Positions 8,353 through 19,044 of a DNA stretch of 64,000 nucleotides are shown here, in pieces. The stretch is from Acidobacteriota bacterium. Lineage in GTDB: Bacteria; Acidobacteriota; Terriglobia; UBA7540. The stretch's first letter is position 1. Each line of letters begins with the position of its first letter. The stretch spans positions 62,001 to 126,000 of the forward strand of contig JAKCCV010000008.1 of the NCBI GenBank assembly GCA_021838785.1, written 5' to 3'. The notes under the pieces were generated by a model, which was given only the letters and a program-made list of their open reading frames with translations, had not been told where the DNA came from and ran no database searches. Made by a program: the position numbers and the translations under genes.

Positions 8353-9819
8353 CTAAGTAAAGCTTTGAAGGTTGCGTGGCGCCGTGCCGCCCACCGTCAG
8401 CCGGCTAATTTTGACGGTTGGGATGCCTACGCCGACCGGGACGCTCTGACCGTCTTTACCGCAGGTGCCAATGCCGGGATCCAATTGAAGGTCATGGCCT
8501 ACTGCCGTAACGTGCTTCAGGACCGTCGGGCCATCCCCGATGAGCGTCGCGCCGCGAACCGGCGCCGTGACGTTGCCGTCTTCAATCAGATACGCTTCGG
8601 AAGCAGAAAAAACGAATTTCCCGCTCGTGATATCCACTTGGCCGCCGCCAAAATGGACGGCATAAAGGCCCCGACGCACCGAATGAATGATTTCTTCGGG
8701 ATCGTCTTGGCCTGCCAGCATATAGGTGTTGGTCATGCGGGGCATGGGGATGTGCTGATAGCTCTCGCGCCGACCGTTGCCGGTTCGGGTGGCCGACATC
8801 AGGTTGGCATTCAGGCGGTCTTGAAGGTAGCCGCGTAGCACACCGTTCTCGATGAGGACGGTCTTTTGGGTCGGTTCGCCTTCATCATCCATGTTGAGCG
8901 AGCCACGACGCCCCGGCAACGTGCCATCGTCCACCACGGTACATAACTTGGAGGCCACCCGCTCGCCGAGACGGCCGCTGAATGCTGAAATCCCTTTGCG
9001 ATTGAAATCGGCCTCGAGGCCGTGACCCACCGCTTCGTGAAGCAAAATCCCCGGCCAGCCCGGCCCCAACACGACCTCCATCTCGCCGGCGGGAGCCTCT
9101 TGAGCGTCCAGTTGAACGACGGCTTGCCGGGCGGCTTCGCGGGCAAAGCTCTCCGGGCTATGTTCCCCGTCAAAATATTCCAAACCTACGCGGCCCCCTC
9201 CACCACTGACGCCCGTGCCTCTTCTTCCGTTCGCTTCGGCGATGGCGTAAACACTTAGGCGGACCAGCGGCTGGAAATCCGTGATGATTTTGCCGTCCGA
9301 GCCCGCCAGAAGAACGTGCCGGCACTGGTCGCCGTAAGTGACCCGCACTTGAGAAATCCGCCCGTCATAGGCCCGGGCGGCGCGGTCAGCCCGCAACACC
9401 AACTCCAGCTTGGGAATCAAATCCAAGTCCGTCAAGGTTGAGGTGACGGGATAAAAATTGTGGGCTGGTTCGAGGGTTGAGAGTCCAATGGTCGAGATTC
9501 GAGCGGGGCCGCTGGCAATGCGGGCCGCTGTCTTCGCGGCCTTGAGGATGGCTGCGGGAGACAAGTCGTCGCTATAGGCGTAGCCCGTCTGCTCGCCTGA
9601 AATTACGCGCACGCCACAGCCGACGGCAGTGCCTTCTGTGGCCGATTTCACCAGCGCTTCGTCCAGCAACACGGACGAGGAAGACGTGTGCTCGTAGTAG
9701 AGGTCAGCGTAATCACCTCCCTCTGAAAGCGCCTCGGCCAAGAATTTGCTGAGATCGCTTTCTGTCAGCCCATAGTGTTGGTTAAAAAACTTGTCTGCGC
9801 TGGTCACAATGTTGCACAA
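8353..9819 (-). CDS. tldD: TldD metalloprotease
   Basis: The catalytic subunit of the TldD/TldE protease. The 488-residue sequence carries the HExxxH zinc motif in LLHEAVGHGLEAD at about residue 255, the downstream MDDEGEPT loop and the C-terminal VPVGVGIPTVKIS region. The partner tldE follows directly, so both subunits are made together. A start a few codons inside (GTG at 9807) is also possible. A sigma70 promoter with a perfect -35 lies about 45 bases upstream. In other bacteria this protease works on peptides such as microcin B17 or CcdA; here the substrate is unknown. Confidence 0.95.
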   Translation of the reverse strand: MCNIVTSADKFFNQHYGLTESDLSKFLAEALSEGGDYADLYYEHTSSSSVLLDEALVKSATEGTAVGCGVRVISGEQTGYAYSDDLSPAAILKAAKTAARIASGPARISTIGLSTLEPAHNFYPVTSTLTDLDLIPKLELVLRADRAARAYDGRISQVRVTYGDQCRHVLLAGSDGKIITDFQPLVRLSVYAIAEANGRRGTGVSGGGGRVGLEYFDGEHSPESFAREAARQAVVQLDAQEAPAGEMEVVLGPGWPGILLHEAVGHGLEADFNRKGISAFSGRLGERVASKLCTVVDDGTLPGRRGSLNMDDEGEPTQKTVLIENGVLRGYLQDRLNANLMSATRTGNGRRESYQHIPMPRMTNTYMLAGQDDPEEIIHSVRRGLYAVHFGGGQVDITSGKFVFSASEAYLIEDGNVTAPVRGATLIGDGPTVLKHVTAVGHDLQLDPGIGTCGKDGQSVPVGVGIPTVKISRLTVGGTAPRNLQSFT

Positions 9820-9868
9820 GGTAACTTCGTGCTGGTGAATAAGTTAGCCCTGACGCCTCCCTCGTGTC

Positions 9869-9897
9869 AAAATAACACGTCGGAGCGTGCATGTCAA
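9869..9897 (-). promoter_or_regulatory. Sigma70-type promoter of tldD
   Basis: Minus strand: perfect TTGACA (9897-9892), 17-base spacer, TATTTT (9874-9869). Expected start near 9862, giving a leader of about 43 bases before tldD. Confidence 0.6.
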
Positions 9898-10110
9898 TTT
9901 TTGAAGAAACAGTTTTGTGGCAGCCTCACCAAGAAAATATGAAATTAAGGATTGTGTATCCAGCTTCTCATAGCTGGAAAATTAAAAGGCCACTGAACTC
10001 CCTATATTCTTGATAGCAATCAGCATTTATTGGCAGTTCAACATGTAGAATGGAAGCGTGGTTGCTGTCATAATAAAGATTTATCGGGCGAATTCACCCC
10101 GAAGAGGGCC
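9898..10110. other. AT-rich divergent intergenic region with small hairpin
   Basis: This stretch between tldD and the sensor kinase is clearly richer in A+T than its surroundings. It holds a 7-bp perfect hairpin TCCAGCT/AGCTGGA (9959-9965 with 9972-9978, loop of 6). I see no convincing sigma54 -24/-12 element and no good sigma70 promoter for the kinase gene. It probably carries the kinase promoter and possibly a regulator site. Confidence 0.4.
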
Positions 10111-12945
10111 ATGAGGGTTCGATCTCCATTTCGGTTTGTGACTGCCTTAATCGCCGTGGTGAGCGTGGGGCTGGTGGCGATGGCGGTTATCAATTTCCGG
10201 CAGCAGAGGAAGTTTCGTCTGCCGACGGATGGCGTCAGTTGGGTGCGAACGCGCCGGGGGGTGGAGGCATTCAGCATTCGGCCGGGCAGTCCGGCGGCTC
10301 GGGCTGGCATCGAGCCCGGTGACCTCCTTATGGCGATTAACGGCCACGCAATGCACCGGTCCGCGGACGCTGTGCGCGAAATTGACCATTTAGGGATTTG
10401 GCAGCAGGCGACGTATAAGCTTTCGAGGGACGGAGAGCGATTTCAAACGCAACTGGTGCTCGTTCCCCAAAACCGTTCACGCTCCATTCGAGATTATTTG
10501 GAGCTGACGGGCTTCTTATACCTGCTCATCGGTGGCTTTGTTTTTCTTCGCCGCTGGCGCGCTCCACGCTCGCTGCATTTCTATCTTTTCTGCCTGTCTT
10601 CGTTTGTGCTCTACACGTTCGCCTATACAGGTAAGTTGAACGCTTTTGACACGGCCGTTTATTGGCTGAACGTGGCGGCGATGCTTCTGCAGCCGGCTTT
10701 GTTTTTGCACTTTTGCCTTGTGTTTCCGGAAAAGCATCGCGCGGTGAAGAAGCATCCGAGGCTCATTCCCGCCATTTACGTCCCGGGGGCGCTTGTCTTC
10801 CTGATGCACGTCCTGGTGATGACGGGTTTCGTGCGCGTGCCGTTGCCGTCGCTGTCGGTTCGGTGGATTTTGGACAGCACGGAGATGGCGCTCTTGGGTG
10901 CGGGCTATGTGGCGGGCGCGATGGCGCTCGTAGATGCTTACCGACAGGCTTCGGCGCCGCTGGTCCGGCAGCAGCTCAAGTGGCTGACGCGAGGCACCTT
11001 CCTGGCGGTCGTACCCTTTGTGGGCCTCTACGTGATTCCGTACTTCCTTGGTCTGGGCTTTGTGCCGGCCTCATGGATGAAATTTTCCGTGTTTTCTCTC
11101 GCCCTGCTTCCTCTCACCTTCGGCTACGCGATTGTTCGCTACCGGCTGATGGATGTGGACATCATTTTCCGGCGCGGCGTGGCTTACGCGCTGGGCACGG
11201 CGACCATCGTCGCGCTCTATTTCGGCTTGGTGGTTCTGTTTGCGAATTTCTTCCGCAACGCGGCGCTGATTACCACGCAGGGCGGTTGGCTGCTGGCGAT
11301 TATCATCACGGCCTTGCTTTTCCAACCGGTGGTGAATTGGATTCAGGAGCGTTTGGAGCAGGTTCTGAACCCGCAGCGTTACGACTATCGCAGGACGCTG
11401 CTTGAATTCGCGCGCGATCTGACGACCGAGGCGCACCAGGAGGGTTTGTTGGACCCCATTGCCGAGCGCTTAGCCGCGACGCTGCGCGTGGATCGCCTGG
11501 CGATCTTCCTAACGAACCCGGCCGGGCGATTCCAGCTTGCCAAGTCACGGGGATTTACCGCCCCGCCGAACCTGGACTTGACCTTCCTCGACCCGCAACA
11601 ATCGGGTTGGCAAAAGGCCTTTCTGTTCTTCGACAGCTTGAGTCAGGCGGAAGATTATCCGGCGCCGGCTCAAGCCGCCATTGAGCAACTCGGCTTGCAC
11701 TACTATTTTCCGCTGAACCTCAAGGGGCGGATGCTCGGCTGCCTGGGGCTGGGGAAAACCTCGGACGGAGATTTCTTATCGAGCGACGACGTGGACCTTC
11801 TCCGCACCGTCTGCGGCTATCTCTCCATTGCCCTGGAGAACACGAGACTCATTGAGGCGCTGGAGCACGAGGCGCTGGAATATCAGACGCTCAAGGATTT
11901 CAGCGAAAGCATCATTGAGTCCGTTGACGTGGGTGTGCTCGCCTGCAATCTGGAGCAGAAAATCGAGGCTTGGAACTCAGCGATGGAGAAAATCTACGGC
12001 CTGCCGCGCTCGGAGGTGGTGGGCAAGCGGCTGGCGGAGGTTTTCCCTGCCGACCTGATGGCGGAACTTCCGGCGGCTGACGACCCTCGTGGCGAACGGA
12101 CGCTTTATAAGTTTCGGCTTTACAACCGCGCCAACCAAGCCCGGATTGTTAACCTTTCCACCGTGCCTCTGCTCGGGAAAGAAGAGCAGGTCATCGGTCG
12201 CCTGTTGATTCTGACCGACCTGACGGAGCGGGTGAATTTGGAAGATCAACTGCTGCAAGCCGAGAAACTGTCCTCGATCGGCGTTCTGGCCGCCGGGGTG
12301 GCGCACGAGGTGAACACACCGCTCGCGGTCATCACCTCGCAGGTGCAAATGCTCCTTCGACAGATGCCGGCCGACGACCCTCGTTTGCCGACCCTGGAGA
12401 AAGTGGTCAAGCAGGGATTCCGAGCTTCGGAGATTATCAATAGCTTGCTGAAATTCTCTCGCGTGAGTGGGAGCGAGCGCAGCGAGCTCAACCTGAACCA
12501 CGTTCTGCGCGAGACGTTGACGTTGGTCGAGCCGATGCTGCGCAGCGCGCGCATTCGCGTGAATGCTCAACTGGCGGGCGACTTGCCCCCTATCTATGGG
12601 AATGCCGGAAAGCTCCAGCAAGTGTTTATGAACCTGATTATCAACGCTCGCGACGCCATGCCCCACGGCGGCGACTTGACCTTGGTGACGGAATCTGAAA
12701 ACTCCACCGTGGCCGTCGAGGTCGCCGACAATGGCGTCGGCATTGCTCCCGAACACCTCCGCAAAATTTTCGATCCGTTCTTTACCACCAAGACCACGAG
12801 CCGCGGAACCGGCCTAGGCTTGGCGGTGAGCTATGGCATCGTTCACGAACACGCGGGGACCATCCGAGTGGAGAGCGCGGTGGGACGCGGGACAACCTTC
12901 CGGCTGGAATTCCCCTCAGCAAGGAAAGCGGTGCATGCGGTCTAG
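10111..12945 (+). CDS. PDZ/multi-TM sensor histidine kinase with GAF and PAS
   Basis: A 944-residue membrane sensor, taking the ATG at 10111 (GAGGG just upstream; an in-frame start 81 bases earlier is possible). Domains in order: TM1 (about 9-25), PDZ domain (about 45-105, [16 protein letters not shown]), a block of about seven TM helices (about 130-400), GAF (about 430-590), PAS (about 620-730), HisKA with His732 in [10 protein letters not shown], and an ATPase domain with N ([11 protein letters not shown]), G1 (ADNGVGIA) and G2 (GTGLGL) boxes. It overlaps by 11 bases the gene for a sigma54-dependent regulator, its evident partner. A PDZ domain placed outside or in the periplasm may bind protein C termini or act with the membrane block. 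The signal is unknown. Confidence 0.93.
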   Translation: MRVRSPFRFVTALIAVVSVGLVAMAVINFRQQRKFRLPTDGVSWVRTRRGVEAFSIRPGSPAARAGIEPGDLLMAINGHAMHRSADAVREIDHLGIWQQATYKLSRDGERFQTQLVLVPQNRSRSIRDYLELTGFLYLLIGGFVFLRRWRAPRSLHFYLFCLSSFVLYTFAYTGKLNAFDTAVYWLNVAAMLLQPALFLHFCLVFPEKHRAVKKHPRLIPAIYVPGALVFLMHVLVMTGFVRVPLPSLSVRWILDSTEMALLGAGYVAGAMALVDAYRQASAPLVRQQLKWLTRGTFLAVVPFVGLYVIPYFLGLGFVPASWMKFSVFSLALLPLTFGYAIVRYRLMDVDIIFRRGVAYALGTATIVALYFGLVVLFANFFRNAALITTQGGWLLAIIITALLFQPVVNWIQERLEQVLNPQRYDYRRTLLEFARDLTTEAHQEGLLDPIAERLAATLRVDRLAIFLTNPAGRFQLAKSRGFTAPPNLDLTFLDPQQSGWQKAFLFFDSLSQAEDYPAPAQAAIEQLGLHYYFPLNLKGRMLGCLGLGKTSDGDFLSSDDVDLLRTVCGYLSIALENTRLIEALEHEALEYQTLKDFSESIIESVDVGVLACNLEQKIEAWNSAMEKIYGLPRSEVVGKRLAEVFPADLMAELPAADDPRGERTLYKFRLYNRANQARIVNLSTVPLLGKEEQVIGRLLILTDLTERVNLEDQLLQAEKLSSIGVLAAGVAHEVNTPLAVITSQVQMLLRQMPADDPRLPTLEKVVKQGFRASEIINSLLKFSRVSGSERSELNLNHVLRETLTLVEPMLRSARIRVNAQLAGDLPPIYGNAGKLQQVFMNLIINARDAMPHGGDLTLVTESENSTVAVEVADNGVGIAPEHLRKIFDPFFTTKTTSRGTGLGLAVSYGIVHEHAGTIRVESAVGRGTTFRLEFPSARKAVHAV

Positions 12946-14329
12946 AGCCTCCATTCTTGTCATTGATGACGAACAGGAAATCCGAGAAAGCCTCCAGCAG
13001 CTTCTGAGCCTGGAAGGATACCAGGTGAGCCTGGCCTGCAAGGGGGGCGAAGGTCTGCGCCAACTCGAGCGCGGAGTTTTTGACCTGGTGCTGCTCGACG
13101 TCAGCCTGCCGGATTCCAACGGTCTGGAGATTCTCAAAACGATCAAGCGCGAGGCTCCGGACACCGCCGTGGTTATGATTACCGCCTACGACTCCAGCGA
13201 GACGGCGTTCCGAGCTTCGCGGGAGGGCGCGGAAAGTTACATCACCAAGCCTTGGGACAATGACAAACTCCTGCTAGAGCTTCGCAATCTGCTGGATCGC
13301 TCGCGGCTGCGAGTGGAAAACGTTCAGCTTCGGCGGGCCTTGAAGCGCTTCGGTTTCCCGAACATTGTCGGCAAAAGCGAGCGAATGCAAAAGGTTTTGG
13401 ACCTGATTACCCAAGTGGCTCCGAGCCGCGCCACCGCCCTGATTACGGGAGAGAGTGGGACGGGGAAAGAACTGGTCGCCAAGACCCTCCATGCTGCAAG
13501 CCCGCGCGCTGACAACGCCTTTGTCCCCGTCAATACAGGTTCAATGCCCGTGGACCTGCTCGAAAGCACGCTGTTTGGTCACGTGAAGGGCGCGTTTACC
13601 TCCGCCATCGCTTCCAAACGCGGGTTGTTCGAGATCGCCGACCAAGGAACCATCTTCTTTGACGAAATCGGAACTATCGGCGTGGAAACCCAGGCCAAAC
13701 TGCTGCGGGTCATTCAAGAGCGTGAGTTCATGCGTCTGGGCGGGACGGAAACCATCAAAGTGGACGTTCGCATCCTGGCGGCCACGAACGCCGACCTCAA
13801 GAAGCTGGTGCAAGCCAACCGATTCCGCGAGGACCTCTATTATCGGTTGAACGTGATTGCAATTCACTTGCCGTCCTTGCGCGAGCGCAAAGAAGATATT
13901 CCACTGCTGGTAGAGCATTTCCTCAAGAAGTTTTCGGAAGAAAACGGCAAGGGACCTCTGAGCTTTACGCCCGAGGCGATGCGTATTTTGATGGATTACC
14001 GTTGGCCGGGAAACGTTCGGGAACTTGAAAACGCGGTTGAGCGGGCCGTCGTATTAAGCACCGGGCCCGACCTTGGCCCGGACCTCCTGCCGGAACAGCT
14101 CTTTCAGAACGGCTCGGATCATCTCCAGACGCTCCAGCCGGAAGATTTCGAAGGGCGCTCGCTGTTTGAAATTATGGATGGCTTGGAGCGGCGCATCATC
14201 CTGGACATGCTGGCTCGCACCAACTGGAGCCAAACCGAGGCCGCTGACCGTTTCAAAATTCCTCTTTCCACGCTCAATCAGAAAATCAAACGCCTGCACA
14301 TTGACATTAAGCAACATCGGCAAGCGTAA
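12935..14329 (+). CDS. Sigma54-dependent response regulator (NtrC family)
   Basis: A 464-residue enhancer-binding protein. The receiver domain has D11-D12, phosphorylation Asp55 and the conserved Lys in ITKPW. The AAA+ domain has Walker A GESGTGKE (172-179), GAFTSA at 219-224, and Walker B FFDEIG (241-246). A Fis-type helix-turn-helix closes the protein (SQTEAADRFKIPLSTLNQKIKRL). I choose the ATG at 12935 with AAGGA upstream; it overlaps the kinase gene by 11 bases, so the two are translated together. The canonical sigma54-contact loop is GAFTGA, so the Ser is a variation. Target promoters are not visible in the window. Confidence 0.95.
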   Translation: MRSRASILVIDDEQEIRESLQQLLSLEGYQVSLACKGGEGLRQLERGVFDLVLLDVSLPDSNGLEILKTIKREAPDTAVVMITAYDSSETAFRASREGAESYITKPWDNDKLLLELRNLLDRSRLRVENVQLRRALKRFGFPNIVGKSERMQKVLDLITQVAPSRATALITGESGTGKELVAKTLHAASPRADNAFVPVNTGSMPVDLLESTLFGHVKGAFTSAIASKRGLFEIADQGTIFFDEIGTIGVETQAKLLRVIQEREFMRLGGTETIKVDVRILAATNADLKKLVQANRFREDLYYRLNVIAIHLPSLRERKEDIPLLVEHFLKKFSEENGKGPLSFTPEAMRILMDYRWPGNVRELENAVERAVVLSTGPDLGPDLLPEQLFQNGSDHLQTLQPEDFEGRSLFEIMDGLERRIILDMLARTNWSQTEAADRFKIPLSTLNQKIKRLHIDIKQHRQA

Positions 14330-14356
14330 AGAAAAGCCTCCGGAGAAAGCCGCCGC

Positions 14357-15175
14357 TCAAAATCTGAGAGCGCCCGGCATGCCTCTGAACTGGTTGGTCT
14401 GAAGAAACAAGATCGCCATCAAGGTGGCGTTGTAAGCCAAGTGCAGGATGACGCCGGGCGTCACGGACTTGGTGATGCCGCGGGCCAGCGAAAGAGTGAT
14501 CCCCACGACGAAAATCAGCAGCACGTGGTTCCACGCGCCCCAGTACTCCGGGACGTGCAGCCCTGCAAAAAGCAAGGCCGTCCCGACCACCGCAAACCTT
14601 AGCCCGCCGTATTTTTCAAAGAAGGCGAACAGCACGCCGCGAAACAGAAGCTCCTCCATGAAGGGCGCCACCAGAATGGCAAAAGCTCCCAGCGCGTAGG
14701 CGGCGGCCGGAGAATTGAACATCTTCTCGAGTGGAAAGCTTTTGCTCTCCGGGAAAAGCGCCGGAGCGAACAAGACAGCAAAAGCCAGGGCAATTCCACC
14801 CAGAAAAAATCGGCTTGCCTGACCGAGCGAAAGGCGCCGCCACCGTATCGCCGCCCAGAATGGACGACGATAGTGAACCACAATCATCAAATAGAGATAG
14901 GCTAAAAGGAAAACATAAAAAATGGTCTGCAGCGCGAGGAGGAAAAAGACATTGTGAGACAAGAAGGTCAGGTTGGCCCGCCATCCAACCCAGGGCCTGA
15001 GCAGCAAATAGCCGGTCAGGGCGAGCAAATTGGAGAGAAAGAGATCCAGCGGGATAAACAGGATGAGAAGAATCAGATCAGAAATCTTCCACATTTCCGG
15101 GAGACTCGGCGGGACAGTGGGAGGCGGAATCTCCGCGGCTGAGAAGGGGCCAACGTCGCGGTTCTCGAGGCTCAT
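14357..15175 (-). CDS. CPBP-family intramembrane metalloprotease
   Basis: A 272-residue polytopic membrane protein with the three CPBP (CAAX protease and bacteriocin-processing) motifs in order: EELLFRG (EExxxR), FAGLHVPEYWG (FxxxH) and HLAYNATL (the HxxxN/D-like motif). About six to eight hydrophobic helices are visible. The N terminus carries a proline-rich cytosolic extension (PPPTVPPSLP). Family members cleave prenylated proteins or bacteriocin-type peptides, or act as membrane scaffolds. The gene overlaps its upstream neighbour by 4 bases (ATGA), so the two are coupled. The substrate cannot be told. Confidence 0.88.
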   Translation of the reverse strand: MSLENRDVGPFSAAEIPPPTVPPSLPEMWKISDLILLILFIPLDLFLSNLLALTGYLLLRPWVGWRANLTFLSHNVFFLLALQTIFYVFLLAYLYLMIVVHYRRPFWAAIRWRRLSLGQASRFFLGGIALAFAVLFAPALFPESKSFPLEKMFNSPAAAYALGAFAILVAPFMEELLFRGVLFAFFEKYGGLRFAVVGTALLFAGLHVPEYWGAWNHVLLIFVVGITLSLARGITKSVTPGVILHLAYNATLMAILFLQTNQFRGMPGALRF

Positions 15176-16155
15176 TGCCCACCTTGCGAGCGGTTGAGTA
15201 GCGCGGCGGCGAGCAAAGGAATCATCAGCTCATGGTGACCGGTCAACGAGTAGCCGTGGCTCCCCGCGCCGCTCATGGCGGTGGGCCGCAGCACCACGTT
15301 TTGCGTTGGGCGATAATGTTGGATGAAATCCAGATTGACCGTGGTGATGGCGCGCAAGGGGCGGCCGAGATTGGCCACCAAGCTGACGCATTTGAGGAAA
15401 ACCTCGGGCAGGATGACCGCGGAACCCACGTTCAAATAGACGCCGCCATGACTCATAGTCTTCACGATGGCGGCGAGCAGGCGGAAATCACGATGCGTCG
15501 CCGCGCCCAAAGCGCGCGCATCCACGGCCGGATGGTTATGAATGATGTCGGTGCCGATCGCCTCATGCACGGTCACGGGAACGCCTCGGCGGTAGGCGCC
15601 CACGAGCACGCTGAAACGGTGAAAAGGTAATTGGCGGGCTCGCCGGGCCCGGTCGAGATGGCGTCCCACCGCCTCGCCAATGCCCAGGCCGTCGCGATCT
15701 CCCTCCTGAATCGCCTGATTGAGAACGCGGCCGGTTTCCTCCGCCATCCCGAACTGGCCGCGACCGAGCGCCGCCGGCACATCTTCCGACGTGGCGCCGG
15801 CCATGGCAACCTCAAAATCGTGGATCAACGCCGCGCCGTTCATGGCCACCGCGGAAACGTAGCCGCGTTCGAGCAAGGCCAGCAAAACCGGCCCCACGCC
15901 AACCTTGATGACGTGCCCGCCCAGGCCCCAGATGATCGGCTTGTGGCGCTGGCGAGCCCGTGCGATGGCTCGAACGACGGCGCGGAAATCCTCCGCCGCC
16001 AAAATGTGGGGCAGGGACCCGACCCATTGCTCCACCGTTTGCTTGGCGCGCCGTGGGCGCGCGAAATCCTTCACCGAAACTTTGCTGGGACGGGAACGCA
16101 GTGGATAGGTTTGAACCCCATCGAGTTCGAGCGGGCGATAACGGTAGATGCTCAT
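15172..16155 (-). CDS. Conserved protein, family not named
   Basis: A 327-residue cytosolic protein with well-marked conserved-looking segments: IIWGLGGHVIKVGVGPVLL (a Rossmann-like beta-alpha start), MNGAALIHDFEVAMAGATSED, VPVTVHEAIGTDIIHNHP, VYLNVGSAVILPEVFLK and LTGHHELMIPLLAAALL. The His/Asp-rich motifs suggest an enzyme with a nucleotide or phosphate ligand. Parts (NGAALIHD) recall deoxyhypusine-synthase-like folds, but the active-site Lys motif GGG-x-P-K is absent, so I do not assign that function. The gene is translationally coupled to the CPBP protease downstream and starts 45 bases after uvrA. Confidence 0.7.
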   Translation of the reverse strand: MSIYRYRPLELDGVQTYPLRSRPSKVSVKDFARPRRAKQTVEQWVGSLPHILAAEDFRAVVRAIARARQRHKPIIWGLGGHVIKVGVGPVLLALLERGYVSAVAMNGAALIHDFEVAMAGATSEDVPAALGRGQFGMAEETGRVLNQAIQEGDRDGLGIGEAVGRHLDRARRARQLPFHRFSVLVGAYRRGVPVTVHEAIGTDIIHNHPAVDARALGAATHRDFRLLAAIVKTMSHGGVYLNVGSAVILPEVFLKCVSLVANLGRPLRAITTVNLDFIQHYRPTQNVVLRPTAMSGAGSHGYSLTGHHELMIPLLAAALLNRSQGGQ

Positions 16156-16200
16156 GCAAATTTTAAGGCGCCCCCTCGGGGAACGCCGCCGCCGAAGCGA

Positions 16201-19044
16201 TCACATATTCTGCAACCGCGTATCGTAACCGGCCGCGCTTTCGCCAGCTCGGCTGAGAACCGCGGCCAGCGCCCGCCCCGTGTGCGAGGCTTCACATTGC
16301 GCCACTTCTTCCGGCGTTCCCTGGGCGACCACGTACCCGCCGGCTTCGCCGCCCTCCGGCCCCAGATCAGTGATCCAATCGGCCTGCTTCACCACGTCGA
16401 GATGGTGTTCGATGATGATGACCGTGTTGCCCAAATCCGTCAAGCGGGTGAGAACCTCCAGGAGCTGCTTAACGTCGGCAAAGTGGAGGCCCGTGGTCGG
16501 CTCATCGAGAATGTAAAGCGTGCGCCCGGTCTGCCGCCGGCTCAGCTCGCGCGCCAACTTGATGCGCTGCGCTTCGCCACCGGAAAGGGTGGTCGCGGAT
16601 TGGCCCAAGCGCACATAACCGAGACCCACGTCGTAGAGCGTCTGCAGCTTTTGGTGGAGGACGGGAATATTTTCGAGCACGGGCAACGCCTCTTGGACGG
16701 TCTTATCCAGCAAATCGGCGATGGAGAAACCCTTGTACTTGACGGCGAGGGTTTCCGCGTTGTAGCGCCGCCCGCCGCAGAGGTCACATTTGACAAACAC
16801 GTCGGGAAGAAAATTCATCTCGATGCGCCGCATGCCTTCCCCCTGGCAGGCCTCGCACCGGCCGCCCCGAACATTAAAGCTGAATCTTCCGGCACGGTAG
16901 CCACGCTCGCGCGATTCGGGCAAAAGCGCGAACAGCTCCCGCAGCGGCGTGAACAAGCCGGTGTAGGTGGCGGGATTGGAACGGGGAGAGCGCCCGATGG
17001 GCGACTGGTCAATCACAATGACCTTGTCAATGCGGTCCGCGCCAACAATCATGCGATGCGCTCCGGGTTCCTCAATGGCGCGGTAGAGTTTTTTTGCCAG
17101 CGCTCGGTACAGAATGTCGTTCACCAACGTGGATTTACCGGAGCCGGAAACCCCCGTCACCACCGTCATCAAGCCCAGCGGAAATTCCACATCAATGTTC
17201 TTGAGATTGTTGGCGCGCGCTCCCAGGACGGAGATAAACTTTCCGTTCGGCGCACGGCGGATTTCCGGAATGGGAATCTGCAAGCGTCCGGAAAGATAGA
17301 GGCCGGTGAGCGAATGCTCCGAGGCAGCCAGTTTTTCCGGCGTTCCGGCGGCCACCAGAAAGCCACCCTGCCGGCCGGCGCCGGGGCCGAGATCAATTAC
17401 ATGGTCAGCGCGGCGAATGGTTTGCTCATCGTGCTCCACGACCAAAACGGTGTTGCCCAAATCGCGCAGCCGCTCGAGCGTGGCCAGCAACCGCTGATGG
17501 TCGCGCGGGTGCAGCCCGATGCTCGGCTCGTCGAGCACATAGAGCACGCCTCGCAGCTTGGACCCAATCTGCGTCGCCAGGCGAATGCGCTGGCTCTCGC
17601 CGCCTGAGAGCGTGGCCGCCGAGCGATCGAGACTAAGGTAGCCGAGGCCGACGGCGTCGAGGAATTCTAACCGCTCGGCAATCTCTTTCAGGACGCGGTT
17701 CGCCAGTTTCTCCTCCCGCGGGTTGAGCTTCAGGGAAGCCACGAACTTGCGAGCTTGGACGACAGGCTGGGCGACGAAATCCGCAATCGAAAGCCCGGCG
17801 ACGGTGACCGCCAGGCTTTCAGGGCGCAACCGCTTGCCGCGACATTGAGGACAGGTGACCGCCGACATGTAGCGGCCAAACCACTCTTGATACGCCTCGG
17901 AGCGGGTTTCCCGGTACCACTGTTCGAGCAGCGGAATGATTCCCATAAAGCCCGACGTGCTGCGCGATCGTGGTCCGCTCTTGCCGTAGAGAATGAGGTT
18001 CTGAATTTTCTCCGGCAACTCGCCAAACGGCGTGTTGAGGTCAAACCCCTGCGCCTCCGCCAATCGAGTGAGGCTGCGCCGCAGAAATATCGAGCCGGAG
18101 CCCGGTCCCAGCCCTCCCGCCAGCAGAGGGCGCGACCAGTCGGAGACGACCTTGGCGGGATCAAACTCAAAACGACTCCCCAAACCTCGGCAGGCCGGGC
18201 AGGCTCCATAGACGCTGTTGAAAGAAAACGACCGCGGCTCCAGAACCGGAACGCTCCATCCACAATCCACGCAGGCCCACTCCTGGGAGTAAAGCCACTC
18301 CTGGCCGTTGACGATGGCGACTTGAACCAGCCCATGCGCCAGCTTGAGGGCGGTGGAGATGGAGGCGGTGAGGCGGTTTTCAATGCCGGGCTTCAGCAGC
18401 AGCCGATCCACGACGACTTCAATCGTGTGGTTGCGGCGCCGATCCAACTTGATTTCTTCGTCAAGCTGGCGAAGCCGCTTGTCCACGCGCGCCCGAAGGA
18501 AGCCTTGCCGCGCCAGTTGCTCGAAGAGTTTGCGGAACTCTCCTTTGCGGCCCCGCACCACGGGTGCGAGAATCATGACTCGCTCGGCCCCGCTCTCCGC
18601 CGAGGGATTCTGCGCGAGGGCCATGACAGAGGCCACCATCTGCTCGACCGACTGACGGGAGATCGCCTTTCCGCATCGAGGACAATGCGGAATGCCGATG
18701 GTCGCGTAAAGCAAGCGCAGATAATCGTAGATTTCAGTGATGGTCCCAACCGTCGAGCGAGGACTGCGGCTAGTGGTTTTCTGTTCGATGGAGATCGAGG
18801 GGCTTAGCCCTTCCACCGAGTCCACATCCGGCCGCTCCATTTGGTCGAGGAATTGTCGGGCGTAGGCGGAGAAGGTCTGCACGTATCGGCGCTGCCCCTC
18901 CGCGTAAATAATGTCGAAAGCTAAACTCGATTTGCCGGAACCGCTGAGCCCCGTCACCACGGTCAGGCTGTGGCGCGGAATTTCAACGTCAATGTTCTTG
19001 AGATTGTGCTCTCGCGCCCCCCGAACTCGGATTTCGTGAATCAT
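16201..19044 (-). CDS. uvrA: Excinuclease ABC subunit A
   Basis: The damage-recognition ATPase of nucleotide excision repair. Two ABC modules are present: Walker [14 protein letters not shown] near residue 33 and [13 protein letters not shown] in the second half, each with an ABC signature ([12 protein letters not shown] and [12 protein letters not shown]) and Walker [12 protein letters not shown] and [11 protein letters not shown]. Zinc modules with Cys pairs ([23 protein letters not shown]) are intact. I chose the ATG at 19044; the length of 947 residues fits the family. No uvrB or full uvrC is in the window, but a UvrC-like protein is encoded 2.5 kb away. Confidence 0.97.
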   Translation of the reverse strand: MIHEIRVRGAREHNLKNIDVEIPRHSLTVVTGLSGSGKSSLAFDIIYAEGQRRYVQTFSAYARQFLDQMERPDVDSVEGLSPSISIEQKTTSRSPRSTVGTITEIYDYLRLLYATIGIPHCPRCGKAISRQSVEQMVASVMALAQNPSAESGAERVMILAPVVRGRKGEFRKLFEQLARQGFLRARVDKRLRQLDEEIKLDRRRNHTIEVVVDRLLLKPGIENRLTASISTALKLAHGLVQVAIVNGQEWLYSQEWACVDCGWSVPVLEPRSFSFNSVYGACPACRGLGSRFEFDPAKVVSDWSRPLLAGGLGPGSGSIFLRRSLTRLAEAQGFDLNTPFGELPEKIQNLILYGKSGPRSRSTSGFMGIIPLLEQWYRETRSEAYQEWFGRYMSAVTCPQCRGKRLRPESLAVTVAGLSIADFVAQPVVQARKFVASLKLNPREEKLANRVLKEIAERLEFLDAVGLGYLSLDRSAATLSGGESQRIRLATQIGSKLRGVLYVLDEPSIGLHPRDHQRLLATLERLRDLGNTVLVVEHDEQTIRRADHVIDLGPGAGRQGGFLVAAGTPEKLAASEHSLTGLYLSGRLQIPIPEIRRAPNGKFISVLGARANNLKNIDVEFPLGLMTVVTGVSGSGKSTLVNDILYRALAKKLYRAIEEPGAHRMIVGADRIDKVIVIDQSPIGRSPRSNPATYTGLFTPLRELFALLPESRERGYRAGRFSFNVRGGRCEACQGEGMRRIEMNFLPDVFVKCDLCGGRRYNAETLAVKYKGFSIADLLDKTVQEALPVLENIPVLHQKLQTLYDVGLGYVRLGQSATTLSGGEAQRIKLARELSRRQTGRTLYILDEPTTGLHFADVKQLLEVLTRLTDLGNTVIIIEHHLDVVKQADWITDLGPEGGEAGGYVVAQGTPEEVAQCEASHTGRALAAVLSRAGESAAGYDTRLQNM

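Noticed and set aside
15631-17607. Long plus-strand open frame (about 658 codons) antisense to uvrA and the conserved gene
   Set aside because: Its codons are the complement of strong minus-strand genes, it has no family features, and GC-rich genes commonly create such antisense frames.
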